Assembly: GCA_016462625.1 (NCBI GenBank)
Contig: JAEMSV010000002.1
Span: 74,366 to 138,365, forward strand
Length of the DNA: 64,000 nucleotides
From: Solirubrobacteraceae bacterium
Lineage (GTDB): Bacteria > Actinomycetota > Thermoleophilia > Solirubrobacterales > Solirubrobacteraceae
Direction of reading: 5' to 3'
The notes beneath the pieces are model-generated. The model was not told the origin of the DNA. It made no database searches and was given only the letters and a program-made list of their open reading frames with translations. Position 1 is the first letter of the stretch, and each line of letters opens with the position of its first letter. Shown here piece after piece: positions 8,822 through 16,157 of this stretch. Both the position numbers and the translations under genes were made by a program.

Positions 8822-10345
8822 ATGACTGCCGACGATGTTCCGTACCTTCGCGCCCTGGAGCGCTTCGCCGCCCGGGAGCCAGGCCGCCTCACGGTGCCGG
8901 GTCACAAGGGCGGCGCGGCGGCCGACGAGACCCAGCTCGCGCTTCTGGGCTCCGCCGCCCACGCCCTCGACATCCCGACCCTGATCGAAGGCGTCGACGT
9001 GCAGCGTGATCGGTCGACCGACCCACTGGCCGAGGCCGAGCAGCTCGCCGCCACCGCGTGGGGCGCGCGACGGACGTGGTTCCTCACCGGCGGCGCGTCG
9101 CAGGGGAACCTCGCGGCGTGCCTGGCGGTGGCGCAGGGCGGTTGTGAGGTCGTCGTGCAGCGCACCGCGCACGGCAGCACGATCGACGGGCTGATCGTCG
9201 CCGGGCTCGCGCCGACGTTCGTCGCCCCCGAGGTCGACGAGCGGCTCGCCATCGCGCACTGCGTCACGCCCGAGGCGCTCGACCGTGCGCTGCGCGACAC
9301 GCCCGCAGCCGCCGCCGCGTTCGTCGTCTCGCCGACCTACTACGGCGCGGTCGCCGACGTGCGCGCGCTCGCGCGGGTCGCCCACGGCCACGGCGTGCCA
9401 CTGATCGTCGACGAGGCGTGGGGCGCGCACCTGCCCTTCAGCGACCGGCTCCCGACCGACGCACTCACCGCCGGCGCCGACCTCGTCATCACCAGCCCGC
9501 ACAAGCACCTGGGCAGCCTCACCGGCAGCGCGCTGCTGCACCTCGGCCGCGACGCCGACGAGTGGCTCGACGAGCAGGGCATCGCGCGCGCCCTGCGCGT
9601 CGTCTCGAGCACGAGCCCGAGCAGCCTCCTGCGGGCGTCGCTGGACGGTGCGCGCAGCCGCGCGGTCCGCGACGGGGCCGCACTCCTCGACGGGATGGTC
9701 GACGCGCTCGCCGACCTCCGGCAGCGGATCGCGTGGATCCCCGACCTAGCGGTGCTCGACGACCGGCTCATCGGCACCCACGGGGTCGCCGGTCACGACC
9801 CGCTGCGGATGACGATCGATGTGCGCGACAGCGGCGCCACCGGCCACGCCTGGGGCCGCGCGCTGCGCGAGATCGCCGACATCGAGATCGAGCTCTGCGA
9901 CCAGCACGTCGTCGTCGCGGTGTTCGGGCTCGGCGAGGACATCGCCGCGACCGGGGAGCGGCTCCTTCCCGCGCTGACTCGCGCGCGCGTGCGCCTCGCC
10001 CGCCGCCCGCCCCGCGGCGCCCTCGCCTCGGCGCCGCGCACCACGCCGATCCTGCGCCTCACGCCGCGCGAGGCGTTCATGGCCGCGCGCGAGCCGGTGC
10101 CGCTGCACGAGGCCGTCGGGCGCATCGCCGCCGAGCCGCTCATCCCGTACCCGCCGGGCATCCCGCTCGTGCTGCCGGGCGAGGAGCTCGACGCGATGGT
10201 GCTCGCCCGCGCGCGCCAGGCCGTCCGCGCGGGAACCGCGCTGCGCGGCGCCGCCGACCCCGAGCTGGGAACGATGATGGTCGTGGCCGAAGCGTCGGCG
10301 GCGATCGACCAGGACGCCCCGCATCGCACCACCGCTCTGGGCTGA
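8822..10345 (+). CDS. PLP-dependent Orn/Lys/Arg decarboxylase-family protein
   Basis: A 507-residue fold-type I PLP enzyme. LTVPGHKGG near the N-terminus, the GGASQGNLAACLA phosphate-binding region, VSPTYYGAVADV, the Asp of LIVDEAWGAHLPF and the PLP lysine of ITSPHKHLGSLTGSA are the standard landmarks of the Orn/Lys/Arg decarboxylase major domain. A C-terminal domain follows (about 390-507) with REPVPLHEAVGRIAAEPLIPYPPGIPLVLPGE, typical of the family. It is the length of Gram-positive SpeA/lysine decarboxylase-like enzymes. The exact amino acid cannot be read. The TGA overlaps the next ATG at 10345, so the product and the EamA transporter are probably made together, consistent with substrate or amine transport. 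Confidence 0.82.
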   Translation: MTADDVPYLRALERFAAREPGRLTVPGHKGGAAADETQLALLGSAAHALDIPTLIEGVDVQRDRSTDPLAEAEQLAATAWGARRTWFLTGGASQGNLAACLAVAQGGCEVVVQRTAHGSTIDGLIVAGLAPTFVAPEVDERLAIAHCVTPEALDRALRDTPAAAAAFVVSPTYYGAVADVRALARVAHGHGVPLIVDEAWGAHLPFSDRLPTDALTAGADLVITSPHKHLGSLTGSALLHLGRDADEWLDEQGIARALRVVSSTSPSSLLRASLDGARSRAVRDGAALLDGMVDALADLRQRIAWIPDLAVLDDRLIGTHGVAGHDPLRMTIDVRDSGATGHAWGRALREIADIEIELCDQHVVVAVFGLGEDIAATGERLLPALTRARVRLARRPPRGALASAPRTTPILRLTPREAFMAAREPVPLHEAVGRIAAEPLIPYPPGIPLVLPGEELDAMVLARARQAVRAGTALRGAADPELGTMMVVAEASAAIDQDAPHRTTALG

Positions 10346-11190
10346 TGCTCGGGCTCGCACTCGCCCTGGGCGCCAGCGTCGCCTGGGGTGGTTCTGACTT
10401 CGTCGCGGGCCTGACGACACGGCGCCGGCCGCTGCTGGCCGTGCTCGTGGGCTCGCAGCTGTGCGGTCTGCTGGCCGTCGCCATCACGATCGCGGTCGCG
10501 GCCCCAGCCGCGCCGCCGGTCGAGCTGATCCCGCTCGCGGCCGCCGCGGGACTCGCCGAGCTCGGCGCCTTCGCGGCGCTCTACCGCGGACTCGCGCGCG
10601 GCCCGATGGGGGTCGTCGCACCGATCGCCGCGCTGGGCGGCGCGGTCCCGCTGGCGGTCGGACTGGCCGTCGGGGAACAGCCGGGCGCCGTCGCAGCAGT
10701 GGGGCTCGTGCTGGCGCTGGCCGGCGTCGGACTGGTCAGCACCGAGCGCGAGCGGGGGGACGGTCCCGTCCTCCAGGGCCTCCTCCTCGCCGCTGCGGCA
10801 GCGCTGGGCTTCGGCACGTTCTTCGTGCTGACCGCCGAGGCGACCGCGGTCGGCGGCGCCACGTGGACGGTCGCGATCAACCGCGCGGCGTCGGTCAGTG
10901 CACTGGGGATCGCCGTCCTGTTCATGGGCGGGCTGAAGCTGCAGCGCAACGACATCGGCCCGCTCGCGCTGATCGGCCTGCTCGACATCGCCGCGAACGC
11001 GCTGTTCGCGGTCGCGCTGACCGCGGGCGTCGATCCCGTCGTCAGCGCGATCGGCTCGCTCTATCCGCTCACGACCGTCCTGCTCGCGCAGCTCGTGCTC
11101 GACGAGCGCCTCTCGCCGACCCAGGGCGCGGGGGTGATCGCGACACTCGCCGGCGTCGCGCTCGTGGGGCTGACGGGAGCGGGGGCCTAG
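10345..11190 (+). CDS. EamA/DMT-superfamily transporter
   Basis: A 281-residue membrane protein with about ten hydrophobic helices in two EamA repeats (first from LGLALALGASVAWGGSDFVAG, second from LLLAAAAALGFGTFFVLTAE). SLYPLTTVLLAQLVLDERL near the C-terminus is the classic conserved EamA stretch. The start was placed at ATG 10345, which overlaps the decarboxylase TGA, giving a full-length family member. It faces the TetR gene with a 4-base tail-to-tail overlap. The likely role is metabolite export or import linked to the decarboxylase; the substrate is unknown. Confidence 0.85.
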   Translation: MLGLALALGASVAWGGSDFVAGLTTRRRPLLAVLVGSQLCGLLAVAITIAVAAPAAPPVELIPLAAAAGLAELGAFAALYRGLARGPMGVVAPIAALGGAVPLAVGLAVGEQPGAVAAVGLVLALAGVGLVSTERERGDGPVLQGLLLAAAAALGFGTFFVLTAEATAVGGATWTVAINRAASVSALGIAVLFMGGLKLQRNDIGPLALIGLLDIAANALFAVALTAGVDPVVSAIGSLYPLTTVLLAQLVLDERLSPTQGAGVIATLAGVALVGLTGAGA

Positions 11191-11729
11191 GAGAGCGTGG
11201 TGAGGAAGTCGCCGAAGGCCCCGTTCGTGCGCGCGGTGTCGCCGGTCGCGTCGAGATCCATGAGCAGGCCGCGGATGACCGCGAGCACGACGGTGGCCAG
11301 CTCGGGTCGGCCGAGGCTGCGCATGCCCTCCTCGAGGGGGGCGAGCCAGTCGGTGGTCGCCGCCCGCCGGAAGCCGGGCCAGAGCGGTTCGCCCGCGGTG
11401 TCGTGCAGCCGGTTGAACATGCGGAGATAGGGCGCGCCCTCCGGCCCCGAGATCCCCGACCAGGCGCGGGCGAGCGTCTGCAGGTAGGGCTCGTCGGGTC
11501 GCAGGCGGAGGAGGTCGGTGAAAGCCTCGACCTGGCGCTCGCGGGCCTGCTTCAGGACCTCCCGGAGCAGTCCGTCGCGGGTCTCGAAGTGGTAGATCAG
11601 CATCCGGCTCGAGGTCCCGGTGGCGGCCGCGAACGGCCCGAGCCGATCGGGGAGCCCGTGCTCGAGCGCATAGTCGGTGCACGCGTCGAGGAGCCGCTGC
11701 CTGATCTCCGGCTGGGGGTGCCTTCCCAC
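11187..11729 (-). CDS. TetR-family transcriptional regulator
   Basis: A 180-residue one-component regulator with an N-terminal TetR-type HTH (IRQRLLDACTDYALEHG ... FAAATGTSSRMLIYHFETRDGLL, residues 9-57) and a C-terminal helical ligand-binding domain. The start codon is GTG at 11729. It is divergent from the alpha/beta hydrolase at 11776 with only 46 bases between, and a dyad overlaps the hydrolase promoter. It most likely represses that hydrolase gene and itself. Confidence 0.85.
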   Translation of the reverse strand: MGRHPQPEIRQRLLDACTDYALEHGLPDRLGPFAAATGTSSRMLIYHFETRDGLLREVLKQARERQVEAFTDLLRLRPDEPYLQTLARAWSGISGPEGAPYLRMFNRLHDTAGEPLWPGFRRAATTDWLAPLEEGMRSLGRPELATVVLAVIRGLLMDLDATGDTARTNGAFGDFLTTLS

Positions 11730-11761
11730 AGGGGCACTTTTTCACGTAACGATTGCTTCGT

Positions 11762-11773
11762 CTACTGTCGTAG
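11762..11773. promoter_or_regulatory. Leaderless promoter with overlapping dyad for the hydrolase at 11776
   Basis: TACTGT (11763-11768) is a TAnnnT -10 element 7 bases before the ATG at 11776, which would put the transcription start at or next to the start codon. TTCACG (11741-11746), 16 bases further up, is a possible weak -35. CTAC-TGTC-GTAG (11762-11773) is a dyad lying on the -10, a reasonable site for the divergent TetR. No Shine-Dalgarno is present. Confidence 0.45.
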
Positions 11774-11775
11774 TC

Positions 11776-12471
11776 ATGAGAGTCGTCTTCGTGCACGGCG
11801 CATGCGTCAAGGACGGATCCTGGTGGTGGCGCCCCACCGCTGAGCTGCTGGCCGAGCGAGGCATCGCCAGCGAGGCGCCCCTCCTGCCCAGCTGCGGGGA
11901 GACGGGTGAGGCGGTGAGCGCGCAGGGCCCCGGGCTGGCCGACGACGTCGCCTCGGTCCGAGCGGTTCTCACCGCGAGCGACGAGCCGGCCGTCGTGGTC
12001 GCCCACAGCTACGGCGGCATCGTCACCGCGGAGGCAGCGGCTGGTGTCGGCACGGTGCGCCACCTGCTGCTCGTCTCGAGCTACCTCCCCGAGCCCGGGC
12101 AGAGCCTCTCCTCGTTCGGTGGCGACGAGCCCGCCCCGTTCCTCGACATCGATCCCGAGGGCGGGACGTTCACCGTCCGCCCGGAGGCCCTCGCCGAGAC
12201 CTTCCTGCAGGACTGCGACGACGCGATTCAGCGACAGGCGCAAGACAAGACCGCACAGCAGAGCCTCGCGGTGCTCGAGCAGCCGGTGCAGTCAGCCGCC
12301 TGGCAGCACGCGCCGTCGACGTACCTGGTCTGCGCGCAGGACCGGGGCACCCCGGCCGAGCTGCAGCGCGAGTTCGCGCGTCGCGCGGGCCGCGTGGTGG
12401 AGCTCGACGCCGGCCACCACCCGTTCCTCTCTCAGCCCGCGGCCGTCCGCGACCTGATCGTCGGGCTCTAA
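11776..12471 (+). CDS. Small alpha/beta hydrolase (esterase-like)
   Basis: A 231-residue alpha/beta hydrolase. It opens VVFVHGACVKDGSWWW (HG oxyanion strand), has the nucleophile elbow AHSYGG (GxSxG-like with Ala first) at about residue 80, an acidic residue near VCAQDRG and a C-terminal His in ELDAGHHPFLSQPA. This pattern matches the small salicylate-esterase/EstC-like group common in actinobacteria. The ATG at 11776 was preferred over the longer frame because of the -10 just upstream and the start of homology. Control by the divergent TetR is likely. Substrate unknown. Confidence 0.82.
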   Translation: MRVVFVHGACVKDGSWWWRPTAELLAERGIASEAPLLPSCGETGEAVSAQGPGLADDVASVRAVLTASDEPAVVVAHSYGGIVTAEAAAGVGTVRHLLLVSSYLPEPGQSLSSFGGDEPAPFLDIDPEGGTFTVRPEALAETFLQDCDDAIQRQAQDKTAQQSLAVLEQPVQSAAWQHAPSTYLVCAQDRGTPAELQREFARRAGRVVELDAGHHPFLSQPAAVRDLIVGL

Positions 12472-12905
12472 GCCGCGGCGGCGAGCTTGCGGCAGATCTC
12501 GGTGAGGGACCGCTTCTCGTCCTCGTCGAGCACGCTGAACGCCTGCGTCACGCGCTCGGTGTGCTCGGGGAAGAGCCGGTCGACCAGCTCGCTGCCTTCC
12601 TCGGTGATCTGCACGAGGACCGTGCGGCGGTCGGTGCTCAACCGGCGCCGCGAGACGAAGCCGCGCTGCACGAGCGTCGACACCACCTCGGTCGCGTTCG
12701 CCTTCGACGTCCGCAGCCGGTGGCGCAGCGCGCGGAGCTCCAGCTCGCCGCCGGCGGTGGTCAGGACGACGAGCACCGAGAAGCCCGTCGCCGACAGCCC
12801 TTCACGCTCGAGGTCCCCGCTGAGCCGGCGGCGGACCGAGGTCTCCGCGCGGATCAGCGATTCCAGAGCGCGGTGGGCCAGGAGATCGCCGGGGTGCAGG
12901 GTCAT
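12468..12905 (-). CDS. MarR-family transcriptional regulator
   Basis: A 145-residue winged-helix regulator. Features are the N-terminal dimer helices, GLSATGFSVLVVLTTAGGELELRALRHRLRTSKANATEVVSTLVQRGFVSR (helix-turn-helix, about 36-86) and the wing RRLSTDRRTVLVQITEEG. It overlaps the hydrolase stop by 4 bases tail to tail and lies 57 bases from the divergent NTF2-like gene, which it may regulate. Confidence 0.85.
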   Translation of the reverse strand: MTLHPGDLLAHRALESLIRAETSVRRRLSGDLEREGLSATGFSVLVVLTTAGGELELRALRHRLRTSKANATEVVSTLVQRGFVSRRRLSTDRRTVLVQITEEGSELVDRLFPEHTERVTQAFSVLDEDEKRSLTEICRKLAAAA

Positions 12906-12950
12906 GGTCCGGGGCGGAAGGTACCCGGCGAACCGGACGCTTCGGCGCTT

Positions 12951-12956
12951 TACATT
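12951..12956 (+). promoter_or_regulatory. Leaderless -10 element TACATT
   Basis: TACATT ends 6 bases before the ATG at 12963 and no Shine-Dalgarno is present, so the mRNA for the NTF2/VOC pair probably begins at the start codon. Confidence 0.4.
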
Positions 12957-12962
12957 GCGCGG

Positions 12963-13364
12963 ATGACCTCAACCATCGCCGCCCGCTTCCGCGCCGCCGT
13001 GGAGGCCGGGGACATGGACGCCGCCATGGCGTGTCTGTCGCCGACCGTGACCTTCAACAGCCCCGCGGTCTTCCACCCGTATCAGGGCATCGAGACCGTG
13101 GCGGGACTGCTGCGCCTCGTCGGAGAGACGTTCGAGGAGTTCCGCTACACCGACGAGCTCGAGAGCGGCGACGCCCACGCGCTCATCTTCCGCGCGAAGG
13201 CGGGCGGCCGCGACGTCGAGGGCATGGACCTCCTGCGCCCCGGCGGCGACGGGCTGATCGAGGACTTCACCGTGATGATCCGCCCCCTATCCGGGCTCGT
13301 CGCGCTCGCGCAGGCGCTGGGGCCGAAGGTCGAGGCCGCGGGGCTGAAGGCCACGCCGCTCTGA
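12963..13364 (+). CDS. SnoaL/NTF2-like protein
   Basis: A 133-residue single-domain protein of the NTF2-like superfamily: helical start STIAARFRAAVEAGDMDAAMACLSP, then VTFNSPAVFHPYQGIETVAGLLRLV and a beta-rich half ending VMIRPLSGLVALAQALGP, as in limonene-epoxide-hydrolase/SnoaL folds. The frame is open upstream, but the ATG at 12963 gives the usual family length and has a -10 just before it. Its stop overlaps the VOC start (ATG 13364), so the two are coupled. Specific function unknown. Confidence 0.8.
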   Translation: MTSTIAARFRAAVEAGDMDAAMACLSPTVTFNSPAVFHPYQGIETVAGLLRLVGETFEEFRYTDELESGDAHALIFRAKAGGRDVEGMDLLRPGGDGLIEDFTVMIRPLSGLVALAQALGPKVEAAGLKATPL

Positions 13365-13846
13365 TGGCCGCGGGCGAGCACGAGATCAACGGCGTCGCGC
13401 ACGTCGTGTTCCGGGTCAACCGGTTCGACGAGTGCATCGCCTTCTACGACGGGCTCATGCCGCACCTCGGGCTCGAAGCGGTCTTCCGATCGCTCTGGGC
13501 CGTCTACTACGTCGGCGGGCGCACCGGGCTGCTGATCCGCCGGACGGAGCCTGAGCACACCGGTGCCGGCTACACCGACACGGGGCCGGGGATCGATCAC
13601 CTGTGCTTCCGCGCGCGCTCCCGCGCCCACGTCGACGCGCTGTACCCGGTGCTCCAGGAGCTCGGCGCCGACATCGTCCGCGCGCCCGAGGAGGGCCCGT
13701 TCGCGCCCGGGTACTACTCGCTGAGCTGGCGCGACCCGGAGGGCATCCGGCTCGAGCTCAGCCACGTCCCGGGTAGGGGCGTGTTCGCCGAAGGCGCGCT
13801 GTTCGACCCGGCGCCGGAGTACCCGCTGGAGGGGCGCGGCGGCTAG
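13364..13846 (+). CDS. VOC-superfamily (glyoxalase/dioxygenase-like) protein
   Basis: A 160-residue vicinal-oxygen-chelate protein: GVAHVVFRVNRFDECIAFYDGLM (first beta-alpha-beta unit with potential metal His), PGIDHLCFRARSRAHVDAL (second unit) and YYSLSWRDPEGIRLELSHV (terminal Glu ligand region). The His, His and Glu ligand positions look intact. The ATG overlaps the preceding TGA. It could be a small dioxygenase, glyoxalase-like enzyme or resistance protein; nothing local decides which. Confidence 0.8.
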   Translation: MAAGEHEINGVAHVVFRVNRFDECIAFYDGLMPHLGLEAVFRSLWAVYYVGGRTGLLIRRTEPEHTGAGYTDTGPGIDHLCFRARSRAHVDALYPVLQELGADIVRAPEEGPFAPGYYSLSWRDPEGIRLELSHVPGRGVFAEGALFDPAPEYPLEGRGG

Positions 13847-13963
13847 GACCGGGCCGCCTCACACGGTGGTGGCACACGGTTGACGCGCGCTCGCGCGGAA
13901 GATCCTCAGAAGGTCGGGACCGAACATCAGGAGCCGCCCGTCACACCACCCACCGGAGGCACC

Positions 13964-14090
13964 ATGTCCACGCTCCACCATCGCCGTCCAGCCCTGCCCG
14001 CGCGACCGCCGGGGGAGGCGAGCCCGAAGGCTCGGCCTCATCGCCGCGACCGCCGCGGTGTGCGCGGCCGCCCCCTGCTGAGGAGGCGGC
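13964..14090 (+). pseudogene. Possible truncated remnant of a secreted-protein gene
   Basis: A strong Shine-Dalgarno (ccggaggcacc) precedes ATG 13964, but the frame from it is arginine-rich with no recognisable fold. A second frame reads RRARRLGLIAATAAVCAAAP followed by Cys and TGA at about 14080, which looks like a signal-peptide core. A frame slip at the run of five G near 14010 would join the start to this segment. The best reading is the 5' stub of a secreted protein cut off by the neighbouring minus-strand gene. The rest of 13847-14090 holds nothing I recognise. Confidence 0.25.
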
Positions 14091-14537
14091 CTACGCGGAG
14101 ATCAGCCTGTCGGCGGCAGGGAGGCCGTCCGACAGCGCCTTCGTGAGCCCGGCCTTGACGACCGGGACGATCCCGGGGATCGCCGAGGAGACGCGGATCT
14201 TGTAGTCGAGGTGCGTGCCGCCGCCGGGCGTCGGCGTGAAGCGCATGATCCCGCGGTGGCCTCGCAGCGGGGTCACGCCGCCGCTGATCTCGTAGACGAT
14301 GAGCTCGTCCGGGACGGTCTCCGTCACCGTCTCGGTGAACGGGAGCAGCGGACCGATCCGCAGCTCGCGCGAGGAGCCGACGCCGTTGCGGTCGCCGCCG
14401 TCGCCGGACGTCAGGCGCTTGATCTTCGTCCCTGGGAAGACGGTCTCGAGGTTCTCGTGCTCGCCGAGGTAGGCGAAGACGTCACCGACCGGCGCCGAGA
14501 AGTCGTGCTCGACGTGGACCCAAGATGCACGGCTCAT
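14091..14537 (-). CDS. SRPBCC (polyketide cyclase/START-like) protein
   Basis: A 148-residue single SRPBCC domain: ASWVHVEHDFSAPVGDVFAYLGEHENLETVFPG at the start, EISGGVTPLRGHRGIMRFTPTPGGGTHLDYKIRV in the beta-sheet and a long C-terminal helix VKAGLTKALSDGLPAADRLI. Such domains bind hydrophobic ligands. It is the last gene of a minus-strand trio with the zinc-ribbon/PAS protein (6 bases away) and the MerR regulator; a GGAGG lies just before the start, within the end of the PAS gene. Confidence 0.82.
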   Translation of the reverse strand: MSRASWVHVEHDFSAPVGDVFAYLGEHENLETVFPGTKIKRLTSGDGGDRNGVGSSRELRIGPLLPFTETVTETVPDELIVYEISGGVTPLRGHRGIMRFTPTPGGGTHLDYKIRVSSAIPGIVPVVKAGLTKALSDGLPAADRLISA

Positions 14538-14543
14538 GCGGTT

Positions 14544-15029
14544 CTAGTCCTCCAGGACGATCAGGGCAGAGGGCGCCGGGCCGCAGCGGCCCACGCGCGC
14601 CGTGAACCGCACGCCGAAGACGCCGAGCGGCCGCACCACGACCCGCCGCACGGGCGCGCCGTTCTGGGCGGACGCCGCGGACAGGACGGTCTCGATCAGG
14701 CCGCCGTCGGTCACGGCGTTGGCGTCGGCCGGAAGGAGCAGCTCGCCGAGATGCCGGTTGACGGCTGCGGTTTCCTGGATGCCGAGCAGCTGCTCGGCCG
14801 CCTGCGACAGCGCGCAGACCGCCATCCGGTTGTCGACCACGATGAACGGCTCCGTGGGAGCGGGCGCGACCTCCGACCCCGCCTCGAGCACGAGGCCGAG
14901 ATCGCAGTGCTGGCAGACCCGGGATGGGCTCGCGGGCCCGTCGGGCGCGCGCCCGCAGTGGCCGCAGAATGCTTCGAGATCGTCGGAACCGCCGGGCAGC
15001 CCAGGCAGCCCGTGCACGCGGGCGCTCAC
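14544..15029 (-). CDS. Zinc-ribbon plus PAS-like sensor protein
   Basis: A 161-residue protein with two visible parts. Residues 22-42 hold two CxxC pairs (FCGHCG and CQHC) 13 residues apart, a likely zinc ribbon. Residues 55-161 look like a PAS fold: PFIVVDNRMAVCALSQAAEQLLGIQE is a typical PAS entry, and the rest forms strands RRVVVRPLGVFGVRFTARV. There is no output domain. The ATG overlaps the MerR stop (ATGA), so it is coupled to the MerR gene and is plausibly its sensory partner. Function is inferred from context only. Confidence 0.65.
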   Translation of the reverse strand: MSARVHGLPGLPGGSDDLEAFCGHCGRAPDGPASPSRVCQHCDLGLVLEAGSEVAPAPTEPFIVVDNRMAVCALSQAAEQLLGIQETAAVNRHLGELLLPADANAVTDGGLIETVLSAASAQNGAPVRRVVVRPLGVFGVRFTARVGRCGPAPSALIVLED

Positions 15030-15916
15030 GCCATGGACCTCCGCGCGTCAGCGAACCGCCGCGTCGGCGCAGGTCGTGTGGCGGCGGCGACCGCCGGGGT
15101 CTCGGCGGAGGTGAGCGCGGCGCGATGGGCCTCGTACGGACCCTCGGGCAACAGCGCCCCCGAGCGGATGCTCTCGCTCTGCCCGCCGCGGCGGAAGAGC
15201 GAGACGGGCACCGCGCCCGTCGCGAGTCGCACCTGGTAGGCCCAGCGGACGACCTCGGCGTCGGCCACCGAGTTCCCGGCCAGGACGACCGCCTGCGGCT
15301 TGAAGGCCGTGACGACCTCGACCACGCCGCCAAGCCGCCGGACCGGCAGCGTGACGATGCGCGCGCCCGAGCGGGCGCTGAACAGCTCGAAGGCCCGGAT
15401 CGCGAGCGCGTCGGGCTCCAGGGAGTCCGCCGTCGCGTCGCCAATGAGCACGGTGAGCGGGCGGCTCGGCGGGGGCGCCAGACGATGCGCGCGGCGCAGC
15501 CAGCCCTCAGCCCAGCGGGCGGCGAGCGCCCAAGCCGCGCTGTCGGTGCCGTGGCGGCCCGCGAGTTCCGTGAGCGACGGGAGCAGAACCTCTTCCACCG
15601 AGCGTTCGACGGAGCGCAGCGCGAGCGCGGACTCCATCGCGGCATCGGCGCGCTCGAGCTCGTACGCCGTCAGCGACCCGACGAGCACGCTGGTGTCTCC
15701 GCTGAGCGCTTCACGCGCGCGGGAAACAGCCGAGGAGATCGAGAGTCCCGCCTGCAACGCATCGCGCAGCGCCACGACCTCCGCGTGGATGTACGCCCGG
15801 TGATGGCCGGGCGTCCGCTGGGGCCGCGGGTAGTTGAACCGCCGTTCCCACGCACGAAGCGTGTTCGGGCTGACGCTCAACATGGCGGCCGCCTCGCTGG
15901 TCTTGAGCGTGCGCAT
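15026..15916 (-). CDS. MerR-family regulator with a degenerate B12-binding-like domain
   Basis: A 296-residue regulator. Residues 1-75 are a MerR/CarH-type HTH (LKTSEAAAMLSVSPNTLRAWERRFNYPRP). The rest follows CarH/LitR layout: a helical bundle (ALALRSVERSVEEVLLPSLTELAGRHG) and a Rossmann-like part (LTVLIGDATADSLEPDALAIRAFELFSARSG). The cobalamin ligands expected in CarH, the W-x9-EH helix motif and the DxHxxG lower-ligand motif, are not visible, so B12 binding is doubtful. A longer TTG start (15973) exists, but ATG 15916 begins at the domain. It is coupled to the PAS/zinc-ribbon gene and divergent from the HD-GYP gene across 241 bases. Confidence 0.72.
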   Translation of the reverse strand: MRTLKTSEAAAMLSVSPNTLRAWERRFNYPRPQRTPGHHRAYIHAEVVALRDALQAGLSISSAVSRAREALSGDTSVLVGSLTAYELERADAAMESALALRSVERSVEEVLLPSLTELAGRHGTDSAAWALAARWAEGWLRRAHRLAPPPSRPLTVLIGDATADSLEPDALAIRAFELFSARSGARIVTLPVRRLGGVVEVVTAFKPQAVVLAGNSVADAEVVRWAYQVRLATGAVPVSLFRRGGQSESIRSGALLPEGPYEAHRAALTSAETPAVAAATRPAPTRRFADARRSMA

Positions 15917-15997
15917 TGTCACTGCAGTTTGACGTGCAACCGGGCCCAGGCGCAACGGGTCTGCATCAGCCAAGGGCCCAAGCGTGATGTTTTCTCC

Positions 15998-16025
15998 ACT
16001 TTTCGTCGATATACCGCCGAAAAGT
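15998..16025. promoter_or_regulatory. Inverted repeat between the MerR and HD-GYP genes
   Basis: ACTTTTCG (15998-16005) and CGAAAAGT (16018-16025) are perfect 8-bp arms separated by 12 bases, in an unusually AT-rich patch of this GC-rich region. It is 82 bases before MerR and 133 before HD-GYP. A MerR-type dimer site is one possibility. Apart from this and the -10 at 16144-16149 (TACGGT, 8 bases before ATG 16158), I see nothing else in the 241-base gap. Confidence 0.45.
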
Positions 16026-16157
16026 AAATGGGGATTTGCAGGACAGTCGAAGCCTTTTCGTGACCCCCGGCCACGAAGGAGGCATCATGACCTGGCGCAG
16101 CCGTTAGAACCCTTGAGACTCGCCCCGAACAGCTGGAGAACGGTACGGTCCACACGT

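Noticed and set aside
15917..15973. Longer MerR protein from the TTG at 15973
   Set aside because: The extra 19 residues precede the conserved HTH start and lack support; ATG 15916 starts the domain.
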